Shown: positions 15,149-27,725, counted from the first letter of the stretch. The stretch is DNA of 64,000 nt from Chamaelirium japonicum (GCA_947650365.1 OX393549.1:28859209-28923208); one strand, 5' to 3'. Notes: generated by a model from the sequence alone, not told the origin. A program made the numbers and translations.

Positions 15149-17354
15149 CGAATGAATTAGAATAGATTGTACGAATGACTTAGAATGGATCGTACGAATG
15201 AATTAGAATGGATCGTACGAAGGAATTAGAATGGATCGTACGAATGAATTAGAATAGATCGTATGAATGAATTAGAATGGATCGTACGAAGGAATTAGAA
15301 TGGATCGTACGAGTGAATTAGAATGGATATATTCGTGCAAATGAATTAGAATGGATCGTATGAATGTATTAGAATGGATCGTATGAGTGAATTAGAATGG
15401 ATCGTACGAATGAATTAGAATGGATCGTATTAATGAATTAGAATGGATACATTCGTGCGAATGAACTAGAATTGATCGTACGAATGAATTAGAATGGATC
15501 GTGCGAATGAATTAGAATGGATCGTACGAATGAATTAGAATAGATCGTACGAATGAACTAGAATGGATACATTCGTGCGAATGAATTAGAATGGATCGTA
15601 CGAATGAATTAGAATGGATCGTACGAATGAATTAGAATGGATCTTACGAATGAATTAGAATGGATCGTACGAATGAATTAGAATGGATCGTACGAATGAA
15701 TTAGAATGGATACATTCGTGCGAATGAATTAGAATGGATCGGACGAATGAATTAGAATGGATCGTACGAATGAATTAGAATAGATCAAATGAATGAATTA
15801 GAATGGTTACATTTATGCGAATGAATTAGAATGGATCGTACGAATGGATTAGAATGGATCGTACGAATGGATTAGAATGGATACATTCGAGCGAATGAAT
15901 TAGAATGGATCGTACGAATGAATTAGAATGGATCGTACGAATGGATTAGAATAGATCCTACGAATGGATTAGAATGGATACCTTTGTGCATATGAATTAT
16001 AATGGATCATACGAATGAATTAGAATGGATCATATTAATGAATTAGAATGGATCGTACGAATGAATTAGAATGGATACATTCGTGCGAATGAATTAGAAT
16101 GGATCGTGCGAATCCATTAGACTGGATCGTGCGAATGAATAAGAATGGATCATACGAATGAATTAGAATGGATCGTACGAATTAATTAGAATGGATACAT
16201 TTGTACGAATGAATTAGAATGGATTGTATGAATGAATTAGAATGGATCGTACGAATGAATTAGAATGGATCATACGAATTAATTAGAATGGATAATACGA
16301 ATGAATTAGAATGGATCGTACGAATGAATTAGAATGGATCGTACGAATGAACTAGAATGGATCGTACGAATGAACTAGAATGGATACATTCGTGCGAATG
16401 AATTAGAATGGATCGTATGAATGAATTAGAATGGATCGTACGAATGAATTCGAATGGATCTTACGAATGAATTAGAATGGATCGTTCGAATGAATTAGAA
16501 TGGATCGTACGAATAAATTAGAATGGATACATTCGTGCGAATGAATTAGAATGGATCGGACAAATGAATTAGAATGGATCGTACGAATGAATTAGAATGG
16601 ATCAAATGAATGAATTAGAATGGTTACATTCATGCGAATGAATTTGAATGGATCGTACGAATGGATTAGAATGGATCGTACTAATGGATTAGAATGGAAA
16701 CATTCGTGCGAATGAATTAGAATGGATTGTATGAATGAATTAGAATGGATCGTACGAATGAATTACAATGGATCGTATGAGTGAATTAAAATGGATACGA
16801 AGGAATTAGAATGGATCGTACGAAGGAACTAGAATGGATCATACGAATGAAATAGAATGGATCGTACGAAGGAAATAGAATGGATCGTACGAAGGAATTA
16901 GAATGGATCGTACAAAGGAATTAGAATGGATCGTACGAATGAATTAGAATAGATATATTCATGCAAATGAATTAGAATGGATCGTATGAATGAATTAGAA
17001 TGGATCGTATGAGTGAATTAGAACGGATAGTACGAATGAAGTAGAATGGATCGTATGAATGAATTAGAATGGATACATTCGTGCGAATGAATTAGAATGG
17101 ATCGTATGAATGAATTAGAATAGATTGTGCGAATGAATTAGAATGGATCGTACGAATGAATTAGAATGGATACATTCGTGCGAATAAATTAGAATGGATT
17201 GTATGAATGAATTAGAATGGATCGTACGAATGAATTAGAATGGATTGTACGAATGAATTGGAATAGATTGCGCGAATGAATTAGAATGGATCGTGCGAAT
17301 GAAATAGAATGGATACAAATGAATTAGAATGGATCATACGAATAAATTAGAATG
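15149..17354 (-). repeat. Minus-oriented satellite block
   Basis: A minus run with many 28-bp units. From about 16990 to the end it resembles about 33990-34360: both carry GAACGGATAGTACG followed by GAAGTAGAATGG. Near 16790-16920 there is a cluster of CGAAGGAA-type monomers, also found at 45835-45970. Confidence 0.88.
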
Positions 17355-18697
17355 ATGATCCATTCTTACTCATTCGTATGATCCATTCTTATTTATTCGC
17401 ATGAATGTATCCATTCTAATTCATTCGTACGTCTAATTCATTCGTACGGTCCATTCTAATTCATTCGCACAATCCATTCTATTTCATTCGTACGATCCAT
17501 TCTTACTCATTCGTATGATCCATTATGGATACATTCGTGCGAATGAATTAGAATGGATCATACGAATGAGTAAGAATGGATCGTACGAATGAAATAGAAT
17601 GGATTGTGCGAATGAATTAGAATGGATCGTACGAATGAATTAGAATGGATCGTGTAAAAGAATTAGAATGGATTGTATGAATGAATTAGAATAGATCGTA
17701 TGAATGAATTAGAATGGATCGTACGAATGAATTAGAATGGATCGTACGAATGAATTAGAATGGATCGTACGAATGAATTAGAATGGATACATTCGTGCGA
17801 ATGAATTAAAATGGATACATTCATGCGAAAGAATTAGAATAGATCGTATGAATGAATTAGAATGGATCCTATAAATGAATTAGAATGGATCGTGCGAATG
17901 AATTAGAATGGATCTTACGAATGAATTAGAATGGATCGTGCTAATGAATTAGAATTGATCGAACGAATGAATTAGCATGGATCGTGCTAATGAATTAGAA
18001 TGGAAAGTACGAATGAATTAGAATGGATCGTGTGAGAATTAGAATGGATTGTATGAATGAATTAGAATGAATTCGTACGATCCATTCGAATTCATTCGCA
18101 CGATCTATTCTAATTCATTCATACGATCCATTCTAATTCATTCATACAATCCATTCTAATTCTTTCACACGATCCATTCTAATTCGTTCGTTGGATCCAT
18201 TCTAATTCATTCGTACAATCTATTCTATTTCATTCGTACGATCCATTCTTACTCATTTGTATGATCCATTCTAATTCATTCGGACGAATGTATCCATTCT
18301 AATTTATTCGTACGATCCATTCTAATTCATTCGTACGATCCATTCTAATTCATTCGTACGATCCATTCTTACTCATTCGTATGATCCATTCTAATTCATT
18401 CGTACGATCCATTCTAATTCATTCGTACGATCGATTCGAATTCATTCGCACTATCCATTCTAATTCATTCGTACGATCCATTCTAATTCATTCGTATGAT
18501 CCATTCTAATTTATTCGTTCAAATATATCCATTCGAATTCATTCGTACGATCCATTCTAATTCATTCGCACGATCCATTCTAATTCATTCGCAAGAATGT
18601 ATCCATTCTAATTCATTTGCACGATCCATTCTAATTCATTCTAATTCATTCGTACGATCCATTCTAATTCATTCGTATATTCGATTTTAATTCTATA
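17355..18697. repeat. Satellite segment leading into the gene fragment
   Basis: Plus at 17355-17523, minus at 17524-18070, plus at 18071-18697. The three switches fall in the same order at 34361, 34513 and 35039, so this is a copy of the 34.4-35.7-kb segment at about 17.0 kb spacing. The last unit, CGTATATTCGATTTTAATTC, is a decayed monomer. Its closest relative is CGTATATTCCATTCTAATTC near 35730. Confidence 0.85.
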
Positions 18698-18707
18698 GGT
18701 CCCCTAG

Positions 18708-18990
18708 ATTCGTGGACATTGGCTCCGACTCTGAGTCCTTCAGCTCGGAGTCGGAGGCCAAAGGGGCTAGGGCGGACCCTCCGAGCCCGCCAGCAGCCGG
18801 AGCTCGCCCAGGAGAGGCGCCACCCCCCACTCCTTCTCCCGGCGTGCCGCCTCCAACCGACGCTCCGGGGGGTCCCAGCGCGGGCTCCTCTGCGGAGGAG
18901 GGGAGGGCGCCCTACTACGTGCGGCAGCTGCTGGGCCGCAACGTCTTCGTCCGAGCCCCCTTCGCTTCCATAAGCGAACGCCTGGCCGAG
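18708..18990 (+). CDS. Exon 1 of gene fragment (partial): acidic-serine then Pro/Ala-rich region
   Basis: Read in the frame of TTC at 18709, the exon encodes 94 residues. Residues 1-17 are rich in Ser, Asp and Glu (DSESFSSESE). Residues about 21-64 are a low-complexity Pro/Ala/Gly/Ser stretch, probably disordered. Residues about 69-94 form a more ordered segment (YYVRQLLGRNVFVRAPF, then SISERLAE) that leads into the coiled coil of exon 2. The exon ends CTGGCCGAG and is followed by GT, a good donor. The 5' limit is set by the acceptor-like CCTAG at 18703-18707. A GTG at 18712 lies in frame but there is no reason to take it as a start in a nuclear gene. Third codon positions are mostly G or C. 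Confidence 0.7.
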
Positions 18991-19062
18991 GTACCTCTTG
19001 CCCTCTCTGCCCTTACGCCAAAAATGTTAATTCTCGCTAACTTTTTCATCTTCCTTATGTAG
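18991..19062 (+). other. 72-bp spliceosomal intron, phase 0
   Basis: It begins GTACCTCTTG and ends CTTCCTTATGTAG. A CTAAC motif at 19037-19041 sits about 21 bases before the acceptor and matches the plant branch-site pattern CTRAY. It is followed by the T-rich run CTTTTTCATCTTCCTT. The second half of the intron is much more AT-rich than the exons. Reading straight through from exon 1 hits a stop at the end of the intron (TAG at 19060-19062). Removing it joins GAG to GCG in frame. All of this is visible in the sequence; splicing itself is inferred. Confidence 0.8.
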
Positions 19063-19368
19063 GCGGAGAAACAGAGCCAGGCGCTGGCCGCTGGGGCCGG
19101 GAAGGCGTTGGCCGCCTTGTTCGATGATTCCCTTTGGGGGTCTGAGCGCAAGGTGGACGAGCACATCCACGAGCTCCAGCGGGCTTCACATGCCGTGGCT
19201 CTGAAAGAGGCGGAGGAGCTTCGGCAGAGGGTCGCGACCCTGGTGTCGGGCATGGCCGAGCTGGAGGCGTCCCAGCTCAAGTCCTCCGACGACCTCAAAA
19301 AGGCCGTGGCGGAGCGGGACGAGGCCGTCACTGCCAGAGAGGCCGCTAGGAAGGAGTTGTACGAATGA
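19063..19368 (+). CDS. Exon 2 of gene fragment: Ala/Glu-rich coiled coil, cut off by satellite
   Basis: It encodes 101 residues. Residues 1-20 (AEKQSQALAAGAGKALAALF) are Ala-rich, followed by DDSLWGSERKVDEH. From about residue 25 to the end there is heptad-like spacing of Leu, Val, Ala and Met among Glu, Lys and Arg, typical of a coiled coil. The last codons are AAG GAG TTG TAC GAA followed by TGA at 19366-19368. The bases from about 19359 (GTACGAATGAATTAG) already match the satellite, so the final two residues and the stop come from the repeat. The native protein almost certainly continued. A long opposite-strand frame over this exon is a by-product of GC-rich codon use. Confidence 0.7.
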   Translation, partial: AEKQSQALAAGAGKALAALFDDSLWGSERKVDEHIHELQRASHAVALKEAEELRQRVATLVSGMAELEASQLKSSDDLKKAVAERDEAVTAREAARKELYE

Positions 19369-21378
19369 ATTAGAATGGATCGTATGAATGAATTAGAATG
19401 GATCGTGTGAAAGAATTAGAATGCATTGTATGAATGAATTAGAATGGATCGTATGAATGAATTAGAATGGATCGTGCGAATGAATTTGAATGGATCGCAT
19501 GATCCATTCGAATAGAATGGATCGTATGAATGAATTAGAATGGATCGGGCGAATGAATTAGAATGGATTGTAGGAATGAATTAGAATGGATCGTATGAAT
19601 AAATTAGAATGGATCGTGCGAATGAATTAGAATGGATCGTATGAATGAATTAGAATGGATCGTACGAATGAATTAGAATGGATCATACGAATGAATTAGA
19701 ATGGATCATACGAATGATTAAGAATGGATCGTACGAATGAAATAGAATGGATTGTACGAATGAATTAGAATGGATACATTCATGCGAATGAATTAGAATG
19801 GATCGGACGATTGAATTAGAATGGATCGTATGATTCATTCTAATTCATTCGTACGATCCATTCTAATACATTCGTACGATTCATGCTAATCCATTCGCAC
19901 GATCCATTCTAATTCATTCGTATGATCCATTCTTATTCATTCATACGATCCATTCTAATTCATTCGCACAATCCATTCTAATTCATTCGTACAATCCATT
20001 CTAATTCATTCGTATGATCCATTCTAACTCATTCGGTGGATCCATTCTAATTCATTCGTACGATCCATTCTAATTCATTCCCACGATCCATTCTAATTTA
20101 TTCGTACGATCCATTCTAATTCATTCGTACGATCTATTCTAATTCATTCGCACGAATGTAACCATTCTAATTCATTCATACGATTCATTCTAATTCATTC
20201 GTATGAGCTATTCTAATTCATTCGTACGATCCATTCTAATTCATTCGTACGATCCATTGTAATTCATTCATACAATCTATTTAGATTCATTCGCACAAAT
20301 GTATCCATTCAAATTCATTCGTACGATCTAGTCTAATTCATTCGTATGATCCATTCTAATTCCTTCGTACGATCCATTCTAATTCATTCGTATGATCTAT
20401 TCTAATTCATTCGTACGATCCATTCTAATTCATTCGTACGATCCATTCTAATTCCTTCGTACGATCCATTCTAATTCATTCGTACGATCCATTCTAATTC
20501 ATTCGTACAATCTATTCTAATTCATTCGTACGAATGGATACATTCGTGTGAATGAATTAGAATGGATTGTACGAATGAGTAAGAATGGATCGTACGAATG
20601 AAATAGAATGGATTGCACGAATGAATTAGAATGGATCGTACGAATGAATTAGAATGGATCGTGTGAAAGAATTAGAATGGATTGTATGAATGAATTAGAA
20701 TGGATCGTACGAATGAATTAGAATGGATTGTACGAAGGAATTAGAATGGATCGTACGAATGAATTAGAATAGATCGTACGAATGAATTAGAATGGATCGT
20801 ACGAAGGAATTAGAATGGATCGTACGAATGAATTAGAATGGATATATTCATGCAAATGAATTAGAATGGATCGTATGAATGTATTAGAATGGATCGTATG
20901 AGTGAATTAGAATGGATCGTACGAATGAATTAGAATGGATCGTATGAATGAATTAGAATGGATACATTCGTGTGAATGAATTAGAATGGATCGTATGAAT
21001 GAATTAGAATAGATTTTGTGAATGAATTAGAACTGATCGTACGAATGAATTAGAATGGATACATTCGTGCGAATGAATTAGAATGGATTGTATGAATGAA
21101 TTAGAATGGATCGTACGAATGAACTAGAATGGATACATTCGTGTGAATGAATTAGAATGGATCATACGAATGAATTAGAATGGATCGTACGAATGAATTA
21201 GAATGGATCTTACGAATGAATTAGAATGGATCATATGAATGAATTAGAATGGATCGTACGAATGAATTAGAATGGATACATTCGTGCGAATGAATTAGAA
21301 TGGATCGGATGAATGAATTAGAATGGATCGTACGAATGAATTAGAATGGATCGTATGAATGAATTAGAATGGATCGTA
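19359..21378. repeat. Satellite segment right of the gene fragment
   Basis: Minus at 19359-19831, plus at 19832-20531, minus at 20532-21378. The minus stretch from the junction through the CGCATG palindrome at 19485-19512 matches about 53545-53980 and 59430-59900, which lack the gene fragment. From the GATTCATTC unit at 19832 to ATTGTAATTC at 20256 is 424 bp, exactly the spacing found at 41817-42241 and 53977-54401. Confidence 0.88.
19485..19512. repeat. Short inverted repeat, GCAT loop
   Basis: Arms TTTGAATGGATC and GATCCATTCGAA (one mismatch) surround GCAT. It marks a paired strand flip inside a minus block. The same structure, with perfect arms, occurs at 53653-53680 and 59554-59581. Confidence 0.85.
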
Positions 21379-21902
21379 CGATCCATTCTAGTTCATTCGT
21401 ACGATCCATTCTAGTTCATTCGTACGATCCATTCTAATTCATTCGTACGATCCATTCTAATTCATTCGTATAATCCATTCTAATTAGTTCGTATGATCCA
21501 TTCTAATTCATTCGTACGATCCATTCTAATTCATTTATACAATCCATTCTAATTCATTCGCACGAATGTTTCCATTCTAATTAATTCGTACGATCCATTC
21601 TAATTCATTCGTATGATCCATTCTTATTCATTCGCACGATCCAGTCTAATGTATTCGCACGATCAATTCTAATTCATTCGCACGAATGTATCCATTCTAA
21701 TTAATTCGTATGATCCATTCTAATTCATTAATATGATCCATTCTAATTCATTCGTACGATCCATTCTAATTCATATGCACAAAGGTATCCATTCTAATCC
21801 ATTCATAGGATCCATTCTAATCCATTCGTACGATCCATTCTAATTCATTCGTACGATCCATTCTAATTCATTCGCTCTAATGTATCCATTCTAATCCATT
21901 CG

Positions 21903-22535
21903 TACGATCCATTCTAATCCATTCGTACGATCCATTCTAATTCATTCGCATGAATGTAACCATTCTAATTCATTCATTTGATCCATTCTAATTCATTCGT
22001 ACGATCCATTCTAATTCATTCGTACGATCCATTCTAATTTATTCGCTCGAATGTATCCATTCTAATCCATTCGTACGATCCATTCTAATCCATTCGTACG
22101 ATCCATTCTAATTCATTCGCATGAATGTAACCATTCTAATTCATTCATTTGATCCATTCTAATTCATTCGTATGATCCATTCTAATTCATTCGTAAGATC
22201 CATTCTAATTCTTTCGTATGATCCATTCTAATTCATTCGTACGATCCATTCTAATTCATTCGTAAGATCCATTCTAATTCATTCGTACGATCCATTCTAA
22301 TTCATTCGTACGATCCATTCTAATTCATTCGCACGAATGTATCCATTCTAGTTCATTCGTACGATCCATTCTAATTCATTCGTACGATCCATTCTAATTC
22401 ATTCGCACGATCCATTCAAATTCATTCGTACGATCCATTCTAATTCATTCATACGATCCATTCTAATTCATTCGTACGATCCATTCTAATTCATTCGCAC
22501 AAATGTATCCATTCTAATTCATTCGTACGATCCAT
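21903..22535 (+). repeat. Satellite duplication of about 630 bp, copy 1
   Basis: Matches 22738-23370 at a constant offset of 835 bp (for example the unit ATTCTAATTTATTCGCTCG at 22031 and 22866). I saw no difference in the main part of the overlap, so the duplication is recent. Confidence 0.85.
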
Positions 22536-22737
22536 TCGAATTCATTCGCACGATCCATTCTAATTCATTCGTACGATCTATTCTAATTCATTCGTACGAT
22601 CCATTCTAATTCATTCGTACAATCTATTCTATTTCATTCGTACGATCCATTTTTACTCATTCGTATGATCCATTCTAATTCATTCGGACGAATGTATCCA
22701 TTCTAATTTATTCGTACGATCCATTCTAATTCATTCG

Positions 22738-23370
22738 TACGATCCATTCTAATCCATTCGTACGATCCATTCTAATTCATTCGCATGAATGTAACCATTC
22801 TAATTCATTCATTTGATCCATTCTAATTCATTCGTACGATCCATTCTAATTCATTCGTACGATCCATTCTAATTTATTCGCTCGAATGTATCCATTCTAA
22901 TCCATTCGTACGATCCATTCTAATCCATTCGTACGATCCATTCTAATTCATTCGCATGAATGTAACCATTCTAATTCATTCATTTGATCCATTCTAATTC
23001 ATTCGTATGATCCATTCTAATTCATTCGTAAGATCCATTCTAATTCTTTCGTATGATCCATTCTAATTCATTCGTACGATCCATTCTAATTCATTCGTAA
23101 GATCCATTCTAATTCATTCGTACGATCCATTCTAATTCATTCGTACGATCCATTCTAATTCATTCGCACGAATGTATCCATTCTAGTTCATTCGTACGAT
23201 CCATTCTAATTCATTCGTACGATCCATTCTAATTCATTCGCACGATCCATTCAAATTCATTCGTACGATCCATTCTAATTCATTCATACGATCCATTCTA
23301 ATTCATTCGTACGATCCATTCTAATTCATTCGCACAAATGTATCCATTCTAATTCATTCGTACGATCCAT
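22738..23370 (+). repeat. Satellite duplication of about 630 bp, copy 2
   Basis: Second copy of 21903-22535. About 200 bp of CGGACGAATG-containing satellite separate the two copies. Confidence 0.85.
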
Positions 23371-23570
23371 TCTAATTCATTCGCACAAATGTATCCATTC
23401 TAATTCATTCGTACGATCCATTCTAATTCATTCGCACGATCCATTCTAATTCATTCGTACGATCCATTCTAATTCATTCATACGATCCATTCTAATTCAT
23501 TCGTACGATCCATTCTAATTCATTCGCACGATCCATTCTAATTCATTCATACAATCCATTCTAATTCTTT

Positions 23571-26500
23571 CACACGATCTATTCTAATTCATTCGTAGGA
23601 TCCATTCAAATTCCTTCGTACAATCTATTCTATTTCATTCGTACGATCCATTCTTACTCATTCGTATGATCCATTCTACTTCATTCGGACGAATGTATCC
23701 ATTCTAATTTATTCGTACGATCCATTCTAATTCATTCGTACGATCCATTCTAATTCATTCATATGATCCATTCAAATTCATTCGTATGATCTATTCTTAT
23801 TCATTCGCACGATCCAGTCTAATTGATTCGCACGATCCATTCTAATTCATTCGCACGAATGTATCCATTCTAATTCATTCGTACTTTCCATTCTAATTCA
23901 TTAATATGATCCATTCTAATTCATTCGTACGATCCATTCGAATTCATTCGTAGGATCCATTCTAATTCATTCGTACAATCTATTCTATTTCATTCGTACG
24001 ATCCATTCTTACTCATTCGTATGATCCATTCTAATTCATTCGGACGAATGTATCCCTTCTAATTTATTCGTACGATCCATTCTAATTCATTCGTACGATC
24101 CATTCTAATTCATTCGTAAGATCCATTCTAATTCATTCGTACGATCCATTCTAATTCATTCGTACGATCCATTCTAATTCATTCGTACGATCCATTCTAA
24201 TTCATTCATACGATCTATTCTAATTCATTCATACAATCCATTCTAATTCTTTCACATGATCCATTCTAATTCATTCGTACGATCCATTCTAATTCATTCG
24301 TACGATCCATTCTAATTCATTCGTACAATCCATTCTAATTCTTTCACACGATCCATTCTAATTCATTCGTAGGATCCATTCTAATTCATTCGTATAATGA
24401 GTAGGAATGGATCGTACGAATGAAATAGAATGATTGTACGAATGATTTAGAATGGATACATTCGTAGGATCCATTCTAATTCATTCGTACGATCCATTCT
24501 AATTCATTTGTACGATTCAATTCTAATTCATTCATACGATCCATTCTAATTCATTTGTATGATCCATTCTAATTAATTCGTATGATCCATTCTAATTCAT
24601 TCGTACGATCCATTCTAATTCATTCATACAATCCATTCTAATTCATTTGCACGATCCATTCTAATTCACTCATACGATCCATTCTAATACATTCATACGA
24701 TCCATTCTAATTCATTTGAACGAATATATCCATTCTAATTCATTCGTACGATCCATTCTAATTCCTTCGTATGATCCATTCTAATTCATTCGTACGATCC
24801 ATTCTAATTCATTCATACGATCCATTCTAATTCATTCGTACGATCCATTCTAATTCATTCGCACAAATGTATCCATTCTAATTCATTCGTACGATCCATT
24901 CTAATTCATTCGTACGATCCATTCTAATTCATTCGCACGAATGTATCCATTCTTGTTCATTCGTACGATCCATTCTAATTCATTCATACGATCCATTCTA
25001 ATTCATTCGCACGATCCATTCTAATTCATTCGTACGATCCGTTCTAATTCATTCATACGATCCATTCTAATTCATTCGTACGATCCATTCTAATTCATTC
25101 GCACAGATGTATCCATTCTAATTCATTCGTACGATCCATTCTAATTCATTCGCACGATCCATTCTAATTCATTCGTACGATCCATTCTAATTCATTCGCA
25201 CGATCTGTTCTTATTCATTCGCACAATCCATTCTAATTCATTCGCACGAATGTATCCATTCTAATTCATTCGTACGATCCATTCTAATTCATTCGTACGA
25301 TCCATTCTAATTCATTCGTATGATCCATTCTAATTAATTCGTATGATCCATTCTAATTCACTCATACGAATCATTCTAATACATTCATACGATCCATTCT
25401 AATTCATTTGCACGAATATATCCATTCTAATTCATTCGTACGATCCATTCTAATTCATTTGTACGATCCATTCTAATTCATTCGTACGATCCATTCTAAA
25501 TCATTCATACGATCTATTCTAATTCATTCATACAATCCATTCTAATTCTTTCACACGATCCATTCTAATTCATTCGTACGATCCATTCTAATTCATTCGC
25601 ACAATCCATTCTATTTTATTCGTACGATCCATTCTTACTCGTTCGTATGATCCATTCTAATTCATTCGCACGAATGTATCCATAATGGATCATACGAATG
25701 AGTAAGAATGGATCGTACGAATGAAATAGAATGGATTGTGCGAATGAATTAGAATGGACCGTACGAATGAATTAGACGTACGAATGAATTAGAATGGATA
25801 CATTCGTGTGAATAAATTAGAATGGATCATACGAATGAGTAAGAATGGATCATCATTCTAATTCATTCGTATGATCCATTCTAATTCATTTGTATCCAAT
25901 CTATTTCATTCGCACGATCCATTCTAATTCATTCGCGCAATCTATTCTAATTCATTCGTACGATCCATTCTAATTCATTCATACAATCCATTCTAATTTA
26001 TTCGCACGAATGTATCCATTCTAATTCATTCGTACGATCCATTCTAATTCATTCGCATAATCTATTCTAATTCATTCATACGATCCATTCTAATTCATTC
26101 GCACGAATGTATCTATTCTAATTCATTCATATGATCCATTCTACTTCATTCGTACTATCCGTTCTAATTCACTCATACGATCCATTCTAATTCATTCATA
26201 CGATCCATTCTAATTCATTTGCACGAATATATCCATTCTAATTCATTCGTACGATCTATTCTAATTCCTTCGTACAATCCATTCTAATTCCTTCGTACGA
26301 TCCATTCTATTTCATTCGTATGATCCATTCTAATTCCTTCGTATCCATTCTAATTCACTCATACGATCCATTCTAATTCATTCGTACGATCCATTCTAAT
26401 TCATTCATACAATCCATTCTAATACATTCGCATGAATGTATCCATTCTAATCCATTCGTACGATCCATTCTAATCCATTCGTATGATCCATTCTAATTCA

Positions 26501-27725
26501 TTCGCATGAATGTAACCATTCTAATTCATTCATTTGATCTATTCAAATTCATTCGTACGATCCATTCTAATTCATTCGTCCGACCCATTCTACTTCATTC
26601 GCACGAATGTATCCATTCTAATTCATTCGTACGATCCATTCTAATTCATTCGTACGATCCATTCTAATTCATTCGTAAGATCCATTCTAATTCATTCGTA
26701 CGATCCATTCTAATTCATTCATACGATCCATTCTAATTCATTCGCGCGAATGTATCCATTCTAGTTCATTCGTACGATCCATTCTTGTTCATTCGTACGA
26801 TCCATTGTAATTCATTCGTACGATCCATTCTAATTCATTCGTATGATCCATTCTAATTAATTCGTATGATCCATTCTAATTCATTCGTACGATCCATTCT
26901 ATTTCATTCATACAATCCATTCTAATTCATTCGCATGAATGTATCCATACTAATTAATTCGTACGATCCATTCTAATTCATTCGTACGATCCATTCTAAT
27001 TCATTAATATGATCCATTCTAATTCATTCGTACGATCCATTCTAATTCATATGCACAAAGGTATCCATTCTAATCCATTCGTAGGATCCATTCTAATCCA
27101 TTCGTACGATCCATTCTAATTCATTCGTACGATCCATTCTAATTCATTTGCTCGAATGTATCCATTCTAATCAATTCGTACCATCCATTCTAATCCATTC
27201 GTATGATCCATTCTAATTCATTCGCATGAATGTGACCATTCTAATTCATTCATTTGACCCATTCTAATTCATTCGTACGATCCATTCTAATTCATTCGTC
27301 CGATCCATTCTAATTCATTCGCACGAATGTATCCATTCTAGTTCATTCGTACGATCCTTTCTAATTCATTCGTACGATCCATTCTAATTCATTCGCACGA
27401 TCCATTCTAATTCATTCGTACGATCCATTCTAATTCATTCGTACGATCCATTCTAATTCATTCGCACAAATGTATCCATTCTAATTCATTCGTACGATCC
27501 ATTCTAATTCATTCGCACGATCCATTCTAATTCATTCGTACGATCCATTCTAATTCATTCGTACGATCCATTCTAATTCATTCATACGATCCATTCTAAT
27601 GCATTCGTACGATCAATTCTAATTCATTCGCACAAATGTATCCATTCTGATTCATTCGTACGATCCATTCTAATTCATTCGCACGATCCATTCTAATTCA
27701 TTCATACAATCCATTCTAATTTTTT
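23571..27725 (+). repeat. Higher-order repeat unit, copy 1 (about 4.16 kb)
   Basis: The start is set at CACACGATCTATTC at 23571, which recurs at 27726 and 32418. Ordered markers inside: CGAATTCATTCGTAGG (about 23938), minus islet AATGAGTAGGAATGG (about 24396), CCATAATGGATC switch (about 25681), CTTCGTATCCATTC (about 26338), CATATGCACAAAGG (about 27049). The same order is found in copy 2. Confidence 0.82.

Larger units (their letters stand above)
1..18697. repeat. 23/28-bp satellite array, left part
   Basis: Uninterrupted tandem repeat of a 23-bp monomer (ATTC, GTACGAT, CCATTCTA, ATTC in order) mixed with a 28-bp form carrying an extra AATGT before ATCC. On the minus strand the same units read GAATTAGAATGGATCG and GGATACATTCGTGCG. 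Most monomers differ from consensus at only one to three positions. Both orientations occur in blocks of tens to thousands of bases. The left end is open at the window edge, so the array is longer than seen. The last recognisable satellite bases are a degenerate monomer at about 18675-18697, which resembles the one near 35730-35755. No gene-like composition is present in this stretch. Confidence 0.98.
18698..19365 (+). pseudogene. Captured two-exon gene fragment, truncated at both ends
   Basis: The only non-satellite island in the window. It is GC-rich and keeps an open reading frame across two exons (about 18708-18990 and 19063-19365) joined in phase by a 72-bp intron. Together they encode about 195 residues without internal stop or frameshift. 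There is no ATG start: the frame opens after a TAA at 18688-18690, right behind an acceptor-like CCCCTAG at 18701-18707, so upstream exons appear to be missing. The 3' end stops abruptly in satellite sequence. I do not recognise the protein. The Pro/Ala-rich linker plus Ala/Glu-rich coiled coil resembles gag-like or transposon-associated proteins common in grass genomes, but it could equally be an ordinary host gene. No promoter, poly(A) tail or terminal repeats are seen. Confidence 0.75.

Noticed and set aside
18496..18690. 64-codon open frame just left of the gene fragment
   Set aside because: It is translated satellite with the same His/Ser/Ile-rich pattern. It ends at the TAA in the last degenerate monomer and is not continuous with exon 1.
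18719..18973. Second plus-strand frame overlapping exon 1
   Set aside because: Out of frame with the exon 2 join, and Arg/Pro-rich as expected from shifted GC-rich codons.
18915..19331. 138-codon minus-strand frame over both exons
   Set aside because: It runs antisense through GC-rich coding sequence and across the intron. The plus strand has matching splice sites and a coiled-coil composition, so the minus frame is a by-product.
18698..19365. Intact transposable element
   Set aside because: No terminal inverted or long terminal repeats, no target-site duplication, no poly(A), and no transposase, integrase or reverse transcriptase motifs in either exon.
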